Origin: Planctomycetota bacterium
GTDB lineage: Bacteria; Planctomycetota; UBA1135; UBA2386
DNA: 64,000 nucleotides
Direction: 5' to 3'
Assembly (NCBI GenBank): GCA_020638695.1
Contig: JACKIB010000008.1
Coordinates: forward strand, 124,001-188,000
The position numbers and the translations under genes are program-made. The first letter of the stretch is position 1. Every line of letters starts with the position of its first letter. Under the pieces are notes generated by a model. That model did no database searches. It was not told where the DNA came from and saw nothing but the letters and a program-made list of their open reading frames with translations. Shown piece by piece: positions 1 through 8,148 of this stretch.

Positions 1-1233
1 GGTCAGCGTGATCAGCAGCCAGTGGAAGTGCTGCACCTCCGGGGTGGCCCCCATGTTGGGGTTCATCCCGATCACCGCGAACATCACGGGGACGTTGTCG
101 AGCACCGCGGAAACCCCGCCGACTGCCACGTTGGACACGTACGGGCCGAGTTGGACGTACATTTTCTGTGCCGCCAGCTCGAGGAAGCCGAGTTCCTTGA
201 GCCCGCCGACGCACATGATCACGCCGAAGAAGAACAACATCGTGTCCCACTCCACGTCGGCCACGTTGTTGAGCACGTCGAGCGGCTCGTCGAACTGCAT
301 GCGGATCTCCTTCAGCCGGCGCAGGAAGCCGTAGATGAAGAAGTAGCCGAGGCCGGACGTCATGCCGAGGAAAGGCGGCAGGTGGTAGACACTGTGGAAC
401 ACTACCGCCGTGCAGATGGTCGCCAGGAACATCAAGATCACCAGCCACCAGCCGTCCTTGAGCTCGACCTTCTCGGTCAGGGGCGCCGGCCGTTCCTTGG
501 GCACGAACATCGTCATGGCGATCGCGGGGATCAGCCAGTTGACCAACGAGGGCACGAAGATCTTGAAGAACTCCGTCGCCTCGACCTTCTGTGCCGCCCA
601 CACCATCAGCGTGGTGATGTCGCCGAACGGCGAGAACGCGCCACCGGCGTTCGCCGCGACGACGATGTTGCAACAGCTCAAGCTGATGAACCGGAGGTTC
701 TTGCCGCCGACCGTGACCACCACCGCGCCCATCAACAGTGCGGTGGTCAGGTTGTCGGCGATCGGCGAGATGAGGAAAGCCAGCCCGCCCGTGGTCCAGA
801 ACACCGTCCGCAGGCCGAACCCCGCGGAGATCAGCCAGGCGTTGATCCGCAGGAACACGTTGCGCTCCGCGATCGCGCTGATGTAGGTCATCGCGACCAT
901 CAGGAACAGGAACAACGCGCCGAAGTCGGAGACGTGGTGCAACACCAGGTGCTCGAGCAGCTTCTCCCGGTTCTCGGTGGCCGACTTCTGCGCGTCGGGA
1001 ATCCACTGGTGCGACTGGTAGAACGCCTCGACCTGGTGCTGGTCGAGCGTTGCGATGGCGAACGCCACACACACCCAGATGAACCCGGCGGCGATCACCA
1101 CCGGCTTGGACTTGCGCAGCTTGATCACGTCCTCGAGCACCACCAGCAGGTAGGCGAAGACGAACGCGCCGACCGCCAGGATTCCGTAGGTGGACCCGGT
1201 GAAGTCGGAGCCGAGCAGTGAGAGTTGGGCCAA
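1..1233 (-). CDS. nhaD: NhaD-type Na+/H+ antiporter (C-terminus off the window)
   Basis: Integral inner-membrane protein expected to exchange Na+ for H+. Read on the minus strand it gives 411 codons without a stop, running off the left edge, so the C-terminus is missing. The translation is strongly hydrophobic with about ten membrane segments and family-typical stretches such as AANAGGAFSPFGDITTLMVW and VLDNVPVMFAVIGMNP, which match the NhaD/ArsB (IT superfamily) antiporters. The start is taken as TTG at 1233, preceded by AGAGG seven bases upstream; an in-frame TAG lies about 36 bases further upstream and no ATG intervenes. It follows the SWIM gene by 220 bases, so may be separately transcribed. 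Family assignment is firm; exact ion specificity is inferred. Confidence 0.85.
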   Translation of the reverse strand, partial: MAQLSLLGSDFTGSTYGILAVGAFVFAYLLVVLEDVIKLRKSKPVVIAAGFIWVCVAFAIATLDQHQVEAFYQSHQWIPDAQKSATENREKLLEHLVLHHVSDFGALFLFLMVAMTYISAIAERNVFLRINAWLISAGFGLRTVFWTTGGLAFLISPIADNLTTALLMGAVVVTVGGKNLRFISLSCCNIVVAANAGGAFSPFGDITTLMVWAAQKVEATEFFKIFVPSLVNWLIPAIAMTMFVPKERPAPLTEKVELKDGWWLVILMFLATICTAVVFHSVYHLPPFLGMTSGLGYFFIYGFLRRLKEIRMQFDEPLDVLNNVADVEWDTMLFFFGVIMCVGGLKELGFLELAAQKMYVQLGPYVSNVAVGGVSAVLDNVPVMFAVIGMNPNMGATPEVQHFHWLLITLT

Positions 1234-1453
1234 GGCTTCGCCTCTTGCCGAGCGGGTGTGGGAGGGACCCTAGTCCGGCGAGATCGGGGGGCGGAAGGAC
1301 GTCGCGGCGGCGTCGGGAGGGGTCGCGGAGAACCGACAGCGTTCGGTTCGCGCTGGTGCGACTCAACAAGAATCGCGGCAAAAAGCGCGCGACCGGGCGC
1401 TGAGCGAGGCCACACGTGCGAGTCGCGGTGCCCCTTGCGCTCGCGGCAGGAAG

Positions 1454-2191
1454 CTACCCGCCGTCGCCGTCCGGCGGGGGCGTCGTCTCGGTGTCGTTCT
1501 CGACGTACGCGGCCAGCGCCTTGCGCAACGCGGCGGTCACCGTGGTCGACGTGACCCCGAGCAGCCGCCGAACCTGACCCGGGGAGAGCGTGCTCTCCAG
1601 GTCGCCGTCTTCGCCCTCGGGGAACAGGATCGGTTCCTCGGAGGCCCCGAACGCCAGGGTGGGAAGGTCGTCGCCCCCGGTGCGTCGAGCCTGTTCCAGC
1701 AACCCACCGAGATCGACCCCACGCATGACCAGGAGCTCCCAGGGTTGGGTCTCCAAGCGGCGGGCGAACAGTTCGTGCACCGCGAGAATGTGGCGGCACG
1801 GACGGTCGGGGTCGGCACAGGTGCATGCGTAGGTGACGCGGCGGGACTCCGGAAAGATCGGCTCGCCGGCGATCCGCGCCACCAGCCGGTCGAAGGAGCG
1901 CGGCACCCGGCCGTTGCTCAGTGCTTCGAGCATGCTGGCCGAGCGGCGCAGCACGCGCGCCACCTGCGGCCAGATCTTGCTCGGCAGCACCGGGGCGTGG
2001 ATGTTCACCTCGTGGATCGAGCCCATCAGCCCCTCGAGCTCGGCGTGGATCGAACCCATGTTGATCCGCACCATCGACTGGCGGATGGTGGGCATCGTGT
2101 CGACGGCCGCCTTGAGCAGCTCGTCGTTCACGTCGCGGGTGGCCTCACGCCGCCACCGCTCGCTGAGGGAGACCGGCTTGCGCTCGCTCAC
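1454..2191 (-). CDS. SWIM zinc-finger protein
   Basis: A 245-residue protein with a SWIM zinc finger in its middle: the pattern YACTCADPDRPCRHILAVHE supplies CxC then CxH ligands. SWIM domains bind nucleic acid or proteins and are often encoded beside SNF2-family ATPases in bacteria, which is the case here. The GTG start at 2191 overlaps the TGA stop of the SNF2 gene by four bases (GTGA), so translation is probably coupled and the two products likely act together. The C-terminal third is acidic and ends in a Pro/Asp/Gly-rich tail. Longer open frames reading through from 3271 are an artefact of frame continuation inside the SNF2 gene. The role in DNA transactions is inferred from the partner. 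Confidence 0.85.
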   Translation of the reverse strand: MSERKPVSLSERWRREATRDVNDELLKAAVDTMPTIRQSMVRINMGSIHAELEGLMGSIHEVNIHAPVLPSKIWPQVARVLRRSASMLEALSNGRVPRSFDRLVARIAGEPIFPESRRVTYACTCADPDRPCRHILAVHELFARRLETQPWELLVMRGVDLGGLLEQARRTGGDDLPTLAFGASEEPILFPEGEDGDLESTLSPGQVRRLLGVTSTTVTAALRKALAAYVENDTETTPPPDGDGG

Positions 2192-5049
2192 TCCATCGCC
2201 TCCGACGGGTCGAGGGTGAGCAGGCTGCGCAGCTCCTCGTTGGACAGTTCGGTGATCCAGCCCTCGCCAGCGCTGAGCAGGTTGTCGGACACCTCTCGCT
2301 TGCGGTCGAGCATCTCCTGGATCCGCTCTTCGAGCGTGCCGGTGCAGACGAACTTGTGCACGAACACGTTCCGCTGCTGGCCGATGCGGAACGCCCGGTC
2401 GGTCGCTTGATCTTCCACCGCCGGATTCCACCAACGGTCGAAGTGGAACACCCGGTTCGCGGCGGTCAGGTTCAGCCCGGTACCGCCGGCCTTGAGCGAC
2501 AGGATGAAGATCCGCGGACTGTCTTCGTCGAGCCGCTGGAAGTGCTCCACCATGTCCTCGCGCTCCTTCTGCGGCACGCCACCGTGCAGGAACAGCACCT
2601 TCTCGCCGAGGGTGCCTTCGAGGTGGGTCTTCAGCAGGGTGCCCATCTCCTTGAACTGCGAGAACACCAGACACCGGTCGCCCTCGGCGAGCGCCTCCTC
2701 GAGCATCTCGGTGAGCAGGTCCAGCTTGTTGGAACGGTTGGCCAGCGGGGAACCGTCGGCGAGGTAGTGCGCCGGGTGGTTGCACACCTGCTTGAGGCGC
2801 AGCAGGGTGGTGAGGATCGCGCCGCGCCGCGCGATGCCCTCGGCGGACTGCTCGACTTCTTCGAGTCCTTGGTTGGCGACCTTTTCGTAGAGCGCCGCCT
2901 GCTCCTTGCTCAGCCCGGTCAGCACCACCTGCTCGGTCTTCTCCGGCAGATCGTCGATGATCTCCGGATCGGTCTTGAGGCGCCGGAGCACGAAGGGCCG
3001 CACCAACTTGGCCAGCACGTTGGCCTGCGTCTTGCTCTGCTGGCGGATGATCGGGTGCTCGAGCGTCTTGAGGAAGTGCGACTTGTTGCCGAGCAGGCCT
3101 TCGTTGAGGAAGTCCATGATCGACCACAGGTCGAGCGGGCGGTTCTCCAGCGGCGTGCCGGTCAGCGCGATGCGGAACCCACCGTGCAGCTTGCGTGCCG
3201 ACTTGGACTGCCGCGTGTTCGGGTTCTTGATGTTCTGCGCCTCGTCGAGGATCACACCGCCGTACGAGCAATCCTGGAACAACGCTTCGTCGCGCTGCAA
3301 CAGGCTGTAGCTGGTCAGCACCACGTCGTGTGCGCCGAGGTCCTGGCGGAACGCCTCGACCTCACGGGAACGCAGCTTGCCGTGGTGCAGCACCACGTCG
3401 AGTTCCGGGGCGAAGCGGAGGAACTCCCGCCGCCAGTTGCCGAGCACGCTCACCGGACAGACGATCAACACGGGCAGGTGCGGTCGACCCTCGTCGCGCG
3501 AACGCTTCAACCAGTCGAGGATGAGCACGATCGCCTGCACCGTCTTGCCGAGACCCATGTCGTCGGCGAGGCACGCGCCGAAACCCTGGTCGACCAAGTA
3601 GAACAGCCACGCGTGACCGCGTGACTGGTAGGGGCGCAGTGCACCGATGAACTCGCCCGGACAGGGGCGTTCCTCGACCATGCGCGCCTGCTCCAGGCTC
3701 TGCACCAAGCGGTCGAGTCGCGGGCTCGGACCCAGCGATTCGAGCACCAAGCCGTGCAGGTGCGTGGCTCCGCCGAGGCGTAGCCGCAGTGCTTCGAAGA
3801 ACGAGATGCGCTGGCCGGACTCGCCCATGCGCTTCTGGAAGTTCTGCAGTGCCTCCCGGTCGCTCGGGGTGAGCAGCACGGTGCCGTTCTTGAGCTGCAC
3901 CAGCGGCGACTTGGACGCGAGCAGAGTCTCGAGGTCCTCTGCGTCCAGCTTGTGGCCACCCACCGTGATCGTCCAATCGAAAGTGAACCACGGGCGCGGA
4001 CCACCGCTGCCGTCGTCTTCCTCGGACAGGGTCACGTGCGCCGCGACCCGCTCGAAGCCTTCGTGCCCCGGCAGGGTGATCTGGAAGCCCTCGGCCTTGA
4101 GGAACGGCATGTGGTCGAGCACGGCGTCGAGCTCCTGGCGGTTGAGCGACGCCTTGCCGTCCATCATGTTCATGGCGCGCCGGAACACCGGCACCTTCTT
4201 GGCCAGCGCTTCGAGCATCCGCTCGAGCTTGGCCGCCGCGTGCACGTTGTGGCTCTCGACGAACAGCCCGTCCGACAATCGGAGCCGGAACTCCTCGAGG
4301 CTCAAGTTCAAGTCCAGCCCCGGCACCGGGCGGAACAGCAGGTGGATGCCCCACGGCACGCCTTCCTCGAGCTCGCTCTCCGGCACGAGGATCTCCAGCA
4401 CGGGCTCGATCGGCGGCCGCCAGAAGCTCTGGGGGGGGCGTTCGGCGACTGCATGGCGGGCTGAGAAGTTGGCGCAGCAGGCGTCCAGCGCGTGGCCGAC
4501 CAGCGCGAGGACCAGGTTGTGCGGTGTCTCGTGGTAGACCGGTTGCTCCCCCTCGACGAACCGCGCGGTCAGCAGCGACTCGGGGACCATCTCGGTGAGC
4601 CCGGCGAGCACCAACAGCGACTCGCGTCCGAAGTGCGGCACGAAGTGCAGCAGCTTGGGATTCTGCGCCGGGGCGAAGTCGCCGCGTTCGACCATCGCCA
4701 TCACCAGCCGGGCCGAGTAGGCGAGCAGCCGCAAGCCGGGCTCGGCATGCTCCGGGTCGAGCTCCGCGAGCATTGGGATCGCGGTGGCCAGGTCGAGCGC
4801 CTTTCCGGGGATCTGCCACAGCGCCGGGGCGATCCGGACGCCGGGCTTGAGCCCCTTGCGCGCCAGTTCGACGGTGTACGGCGTCAGGTCGGACTCACCG
4901 CAGGGGAGCAGGATCTGGAAGTCCAGGTCCTGCAGTGCGCCGAGCACGTGCTCGGGGAGTTCGGTCGCAACGGAACCCGGGCCCGAGGTGGCGAAGAAGA
5001 CGATGCGAGCTTCGCTGGGGAGTCGCGCGTTGAGGTATGCGGCTTCCAA
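2188..5049 (-). CDS. SNF2-family DEAD/DEAH-like ATPase (RapA/HepA type)
   Basis: A 953-residue SWI2/SNF2-type DNA translocase. The N-terminal half (about 1-460) resembles the bacterial SNF2-associated region; the ATPase core follows with Walker A in DDMGLGKTVQAI (near 500), the DEAQ box in VILDEAQNIKNP, the LTGTPLENR motif and a C-terminal helicase lobe with LSLKAGGTGLNL and DRWWNPAVEDQATDRAFRIG. All core motifs look intact. The start is TTG at 5049, the most upstream start in this frame. It is cotranscribed with the overlapping SWIM gene. A run of eight C on the coding strand (4431-4438 as G on plus) is a potential slippage site. Likely functions in transcription-complex recycling or DNA remodelling; substrate unknown. 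Confidence 0.92.
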   Translation of the reverse strand: MEAAYLNARLPSEARIVFFATSGPGSVATELPEHVLGALQDLDFQILLPCGESDLTPYTVELARKGLKPGVRIAPALWQIPGKALDLATAIPMLAELDPEHAEPGLRLLAYSARLVMAMVERGDFAPAQNPKLLHFVPHFGRESLLVLAGLTEMVPESLLTARFVEGEQPVYHETPHNLVLALVGHALDACCANFSARHAVAERPPQSFWRPPIEPVLEILVPESELEEGVPWGIHLLFRPVPGLDLNLSLEEFRLRLSDGLFVESHNVHAAAKLERMLEALAKKVPVFRRAMNMMDGKASLNRQELDAVLDHMPFLKAEGFQITLPGHEGFERVAAHVTLSEEDDGSGGPRPWFTFDWTITVGGHKLDAEDLETLLASKSPLVQLKNGTVLLTPSDREALQNFQKRMGESGQRISFFEALRLRLGGATHLHGLVLESLGPSPRLDRLVQSLEQARMVEERPCPGEFIGALRPYQSRGHAWLFYLVDQGFGACLADDMGLGKTVQAIVLILDWLKRSRDEGRPHLPVLIVCPVSVLGNWRREFLRFAPELDVVLHHGKLRSREVEAFRQDLGAHDVVLTSYSLLQRDEALFQDCSYGGVILDEAQNIKNPNTRQSKSARKLHGGFRIALTGTPLENRPLDLWSIMDFLNEGLLGNKSHFLKTLEHPIIRQQSKTQANVLAKLVRPFVLRRLKTDPEIIDDLPEKTEQVVLTGLSKEQAALYEKVANQGLEEVEQSAEGIARRGAILTTLLRLKQVCNHPAHYLADGSPLANRSNKLDLLTEMLEEALAEGDRCLVFSQFKEMGTLLKTHLEGTLGEKVLFLHGGVPQKEREDMVEHFQRLDEDSPRIFILSLKAGGTGLNLTAANRVFHFDRWWNPAVEDQATDRAFRIGQQRNVFVHKFVCTGTLEERIQEMLDRKREVSDNLLSAGEGWITELSNEELRSLLTLDPSEAME

Positions 5050-5117
5050 TGGTGCCCCGGTCCGGAGCCGGGCATGAAGGGTGGCGGCGGTCTCTGCGCC
5101 GCGCAGGCGAGCTACTC

Positions 5118-5285
5118 CTAGGAGTCTGCGCCACGGAAGGGCGATTCAGGAGGTGCGTGGATTTCGGCGCCGGTCGCCGCCCGAAAACGCAGCCGAATTG
5201 GTGGATTCGGTGAGGCTTTCGGGGGGTGACGGGTGCTGGAAGGCGCGGATCTCATGGATTGTCATCCCGTGGCGCAGAGTCCTAG
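5118..5285. repeat. Dispersed inverted-repeat element, copy A (MITE-like)
   Basis: Two CTAG tetramers (5118-5121 and 5282-5285) flank a 160-bp segment with imperfect terminal inverted repeats: left GAGTCTGCGCCACGG, right CCGTGGCGCAGAGTC, differing at one position. It contains an internal hairpin (5193-5210, CCGAAT / ATTCGG) and a 44-base stretch (5225-5268) identical to copy C at 60582-60625. No coding capacity for a transposase. The right CTAG contains the TAG stop codon of the cytochrome oxidase subunit IV gene on the minus strand. It looks like a non-autonomous transposable element with a 4-bp CTAG target duplication; that mechanism is inference. Confidence 0.75.
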
Positions 5286-5776
5286 TGCCCCTTCGCTTTC
5301 CCGTTCTTCTCTCGGTTCTTGAACTGCTCGAAGAACTTGTGCTCCTTGGTGCCGGGGCCCCACTCGCTGATGTCCGAGGCATCCAAGGGCGCCGGGCGAG
5401 CGTGCGCCTTGACGAGATCGCCGCGCGCCAGCAGGTCGGCGAAGGCGAACAGGAAGAACAGGCCGAGGAACAGGAAGCTCGAGAGGAAGAAGATCCGGTT
5501 GATGGTGGTGTCCCAGAGCACGTGCATGAACACGGAGATCACCAGCGACGCCTTGACCGCGGCGATCGCCATCGCGATCCACATGTTGAATCGACCGAAG
5601 TCGAAGTGGGACACGCCTACGGTGAGGACGGTCAGCACGAACAGGATCAGGAGGATGCCGACGAACGTCGGCACGCCGCACACGTGGTGGTCGTGCTCGT
5701 GCCCGTGAGCTTCGGCGTGCGCGCTGTGGCCGTGGCCGTGGCCGTGGCCGGGGGCGGCCGCATCGAGGGTTGTCAT
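5282..5776 (-). CDS. ctaF: Cytochrome c oxidase subunit IV (caa3 type)
   Basis: A 164-residue small subunit of the terminal oxidase. The N-terminus is extremely histidine-rich (about residues 9-32, alternating His with Gly, Ala, Glu and Asp); three hydrophobic segments follow, as in prokaryotic subunit IV (COX4_pro type) proteins. The polar C-terminal tail ends KNREKNGKAKGH. ATG at 5776 overlaps the TGA of the subunit III gene by four bases (ATGA), and it is the last gene of the respiratory operon. Its TAG stop codon lies in the terminal CTAG of repeat copy A. The His-rich tail is not needed in canonical subunit IV and may bind copper or another metal (inference). Confidence 0.85.
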   Translation of the reverse strand: MTTLDAAAPGHGHGHGHSAHAEAHGHEHDHHVCGVPTFVGILLILFVLTVLTVGVSHFDFGRFNMWIAMAIAAVKASLVISVFMHVLWDTTINRIFFLSSFLFLGLFFLFAFADLLARGDLVKAHARPAPLDASDISEWGPGTKEHKFFEQFKNREKNGKAKGH

Positions 5777-6453
5777 GGGACCAGGTAGAGCAGGGGGAAC
5801 AGGAAGATCCAGATCAGGTCGACCAAGTGCCAGTACAGGCCGACGATGTCCACGGGCATGTAGTGCTTGGCGTGCAGCTCGCCCTTGGCGCCGCGCCAGA
5901 TCAGCCAGGCGATGACCACCATGCCGCACAGCACGTGGAAGCCGTGGATCCCGGTCATCGTCCAGTAGAGCGCGAAGAACATCGACAGTCCTTCGTAGCC
6001 GAGCAGCTGGGGATCATGCGGGTGGAACATGCTTCCGGCACCGAGGCCGTGATCGATCTTGGCAGAGTACTCGAAGTACTTGACGACCAAGAAGCCGCAG
6101 GCGCAGAGGAACGTCAGCACCAGGTAGGTGAGCATGGCCTTCTTCTGGCTGAGCTGCGCCGAGCGCACGCCCATGGCCATCGTGAAGGAGCTGAACAACA
6201 GCACGGCAGTGTTCGTGGTGCCGAGTTTCCAGCTGAGCTGCTTGCCACCGATGGAGAACGCGTCGTGGTGGACGGTGTGGTAGTAGAAGTACGCGACGAA
6301 CAACCCGCCGAACAGCAGGATCTCGGTGACCAGGAACAACCAGAACCCGAGCTTGGCGGACTGGTACTCCTGCTCCTGCGACTCGAAGTGGTGCGCGACG
6401 GTGTGCGGGACGAAGCCCGCCGGAGCGGGGACGGTGTGACCTGCGTGGCTCAT
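5773..6453 (-). CDS. ctaE: Cytochrome c oxidase subunit III
   Basis: A 226-residue heme-copper oxidase subunit III with about five membrane segments. Family-typical stretches include KLGFWLFLVTEILLFGGLF near residue 35, the GIHGFHVLCGM segment and YWHLVDLIWIFLFPLLYL at the C-terminus. It stabilises the catalytic core in the cytoplasmic membrane. ATG at 6453 overlaps the subunit I stop (ATGA), and its own stop overlaps subunit IV in the same way, pointing to translational coupling and stoichiometric synthesis. A longer open frame extending to 7344 is only read-through inside the subunit I gene. Confidence 0.95.
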   Translation of the reverse strand: MSHAGHTVPAPAGFVPHTVAHHFESQEQEYQSAKLGFWLFLVTEILLFGGLFVAYFYYHTVHHDAFSIGGKQLSWKLGTTNTAVLLFSSFTMAMGVRSAQLSQKKAMLTYLVLTFLCACGFLVVKYFEYSAKIDHGLGAGSMFHPHDPQLLGYEGLSMFFALYWTMTGIHGFHVLCGMVVIAWLIWRGAKGELHAKHYMPVDIVGLYWHLVDLIWIFLFPLLYLVP

Positions 6454-8132
6454 GCGTTCTGCACCCGCTGCTTGGCCTCTTCGAGGATCAGGGTGTAGTC
6501 GTACGGCTCGCGTTCGACGATCGGCTGATCGTCGAAGTTCTCGAGCACGGGCGGGGTGGAGGTGTGGGTCCAGTCCAGAGTGGGGCTGCCCCACGGGTTG
6601 CCTTCGGCCTTCTTGCCGCCGAACAGCGAAGCGAGCAGGTAGCCGACCATGATCGCGATCCCGGTAGCCAGGAGCAGCGCACCGATCGTCGAGGCCTGGT
6701 GGTAGCCCTGGAACTCGGGCACGTAGTGGGCATAGCGGCGCGGCATTCCCATGCTGCCCATCACGAACTGCGGGATGAACGTCGCGTTGAAGCCGATGAA
6801 GATGACGAGGGCGCCGATGGTGGCCCAGAAGCGGGAGTACATCACTCCGAACATCTTCGGCCACCAGTAGTGGAGGCCGGCGAAGAACGCCATCGCGGTC
6901 GACCCCATCATCACGTAGTGGAAGTGCGCCACCACGAAGTAGGTGTCGTGCAGGTGGATGTCGAGGTTGAGCGTGCCGAGGATCACGCCGGTCAGTCCGC
7001 CGATCGCGAAGATCACCAGGAACGACAGCGCGTAGAGCATCGGTGCTTCCAGCGAGATCGAGCCCTTCCAGATGGTGGCCACCCAGTTGAACTCCTTGAT
7101 CGCGGACGGGAGGGCGACGAAGAAGGTCAGGAAGGAGAACAGGAACAGCGCCAGCTCGGACTGCCCGCTGGTGAACATGTGGTGGCCCCACACGATGAAC
7201 GAGATGATCGCGATGGCCAGCGAGGAGAAGGCGATCAGCCGGTAGCCGAAGATCGGCTTGCGGGAGAACACCGACACCACCTCCGACATGATCCCCATCG
7301 CCGGCAGGATCATGATGTAGACCGCCGGGTGCGAGTAGAACCAAAAGAAGTGCTGGAACAGCACCGGGTCACCACCGAACTGCGGGTCGAAGATTCCGAT
7401 GTGATAGAGCCGCTCGAATCCGAGTAGCAGCACGGTCACGCCGAGCACGGGGGTGGCGACTACCTGCAGCAGTGCGGTGGCGTAAACCGCCCAGACGAAC
7501 AGCGGCATGCGGAACCACCCCTGGCCCGGGGCGCGCAGCTTGTGGGTCGTGACGATGAAGTTCAGGCCGGTGAAGATCGACGAGAAGCCGAGCACGAACA
7601 CCGACAGCCCCATCATCACCACGGCCTTCTGCGTGTAGATGCTGTAGGGCGTGTAGAACGTCCACCCAGTGTCGACCTGGCCGAGCAGCATCGAAGCGAT
7701 CGCCATGATGGTGCCGGCGAGCCACAGGTAGAAGCTGGCCAGGTTGAGGCGCGGCAGGGCCACGTCCTTTGCGCCGAGCATCAGCGGCAGCGCGAAGTTG
7801 CCGAGCGAGGCCGGGATCGCCGGGATGATGAACATGAACACCATGAACACGCCGTGCATGGTGAAGTACTGATTGTACTTGCCCGGCTCGAACAGGCCGC
7901 CGCTCTTGACGCCCGTGGCGACATCGACCGTGGCGTCCCATAGGTGCAGCCGCACCAGCAACGCGAACAAGCCGCCCACCAGGAACGCGAACATCACGCC
8001 GGTGAGGTACATCAGGCCGATGCGCTTGTGGTCGAGCGTGCCGGCCCAGGACATGAACGAAGAGTCTCGGTTGAGGTAGTTCTTGCGCTCGGCGTGGGTC
8101 TCGTGGACCGAAGTTGCAGAGATGGCAGTCAT
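6450..8132 (-). CDS. ctaD: Cytochrome c oxidase subunit I
   Basis: The 560-residue catalytic subunit that reduces O2 to water and pumps protons. Twelve membrane segments are evident. Heme-copper motifs are intact: the HGVFMVFMFIIPAIP segment carrying a heme a ligand, the FWFYSHPAVYIMILPAMGI segment (CuB His and the cross-linked Tyr region), FIVWGHHMFTSG with the His-His CuB pair, and HDTYFVVAHFHYVM with the heme ligands. The segment YSHPAVYIMILP indicates an A-family-like (caa3/aa3) oxidase. Starts ATG 8132, 16 bases after the subunit II stop. Confidence 0.97.
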   Translation of the reverse strand: MTAISATSVHETHAERKNYLNRDSSFMSWAGTLDHKRIGLMYLTGVMFAFLVGGLFALLVRLHLWDATVDVATGVKSGGLFEPGKYNQYFTMHGVFMVFMFIIPAIPASLGNFALPLMLGAKDVALPRLNLASFYLWLAGTIMAIASMLLGQVDTGWTFYTPYSIYTQKAVVMMGLSVFVLGFSSIFTGLNFIVTTHKLRAPGQGWFRMPLFVWAVYATALLQVVATPVLGVTVLLLGFERLYHIGIFDPQFGGDPVLFQHFFWFYSHPAVYIMILPAMGIMSEVVSVFSRKPIFGYRLIAFSSLAIAIISFIVWGHHMFTSGQSELALFLFSFLTFFVALPSAIKEFNWVATIWKGSISLEAPMLYALSFLVIFAIGGLTGVILGTLNLDIHLHDTYFVVAHFHYVMMGSTAMAFFAGLHYWWPKMFGVMYSRFWATIGALVIFIGFNATFIPQFVMGSMGMPRRYAHYVPEFQGYHQASTIGALLLATGIAIMVGYLLASLFGGKKAEGNPWGSPTLDWTHTSTPPVLENFDDQPIVEREPYDYTLILEEAKQRVQNA

Positions 8133-8148
8133 GGCAGCAGCGGTGGAA

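Noticed and set aside
22..1221. Open frame opposite nhaD on plus
   Set aside because: Shadow of the antiporter; His/Arg/Glu-rich without protein-like pattern.
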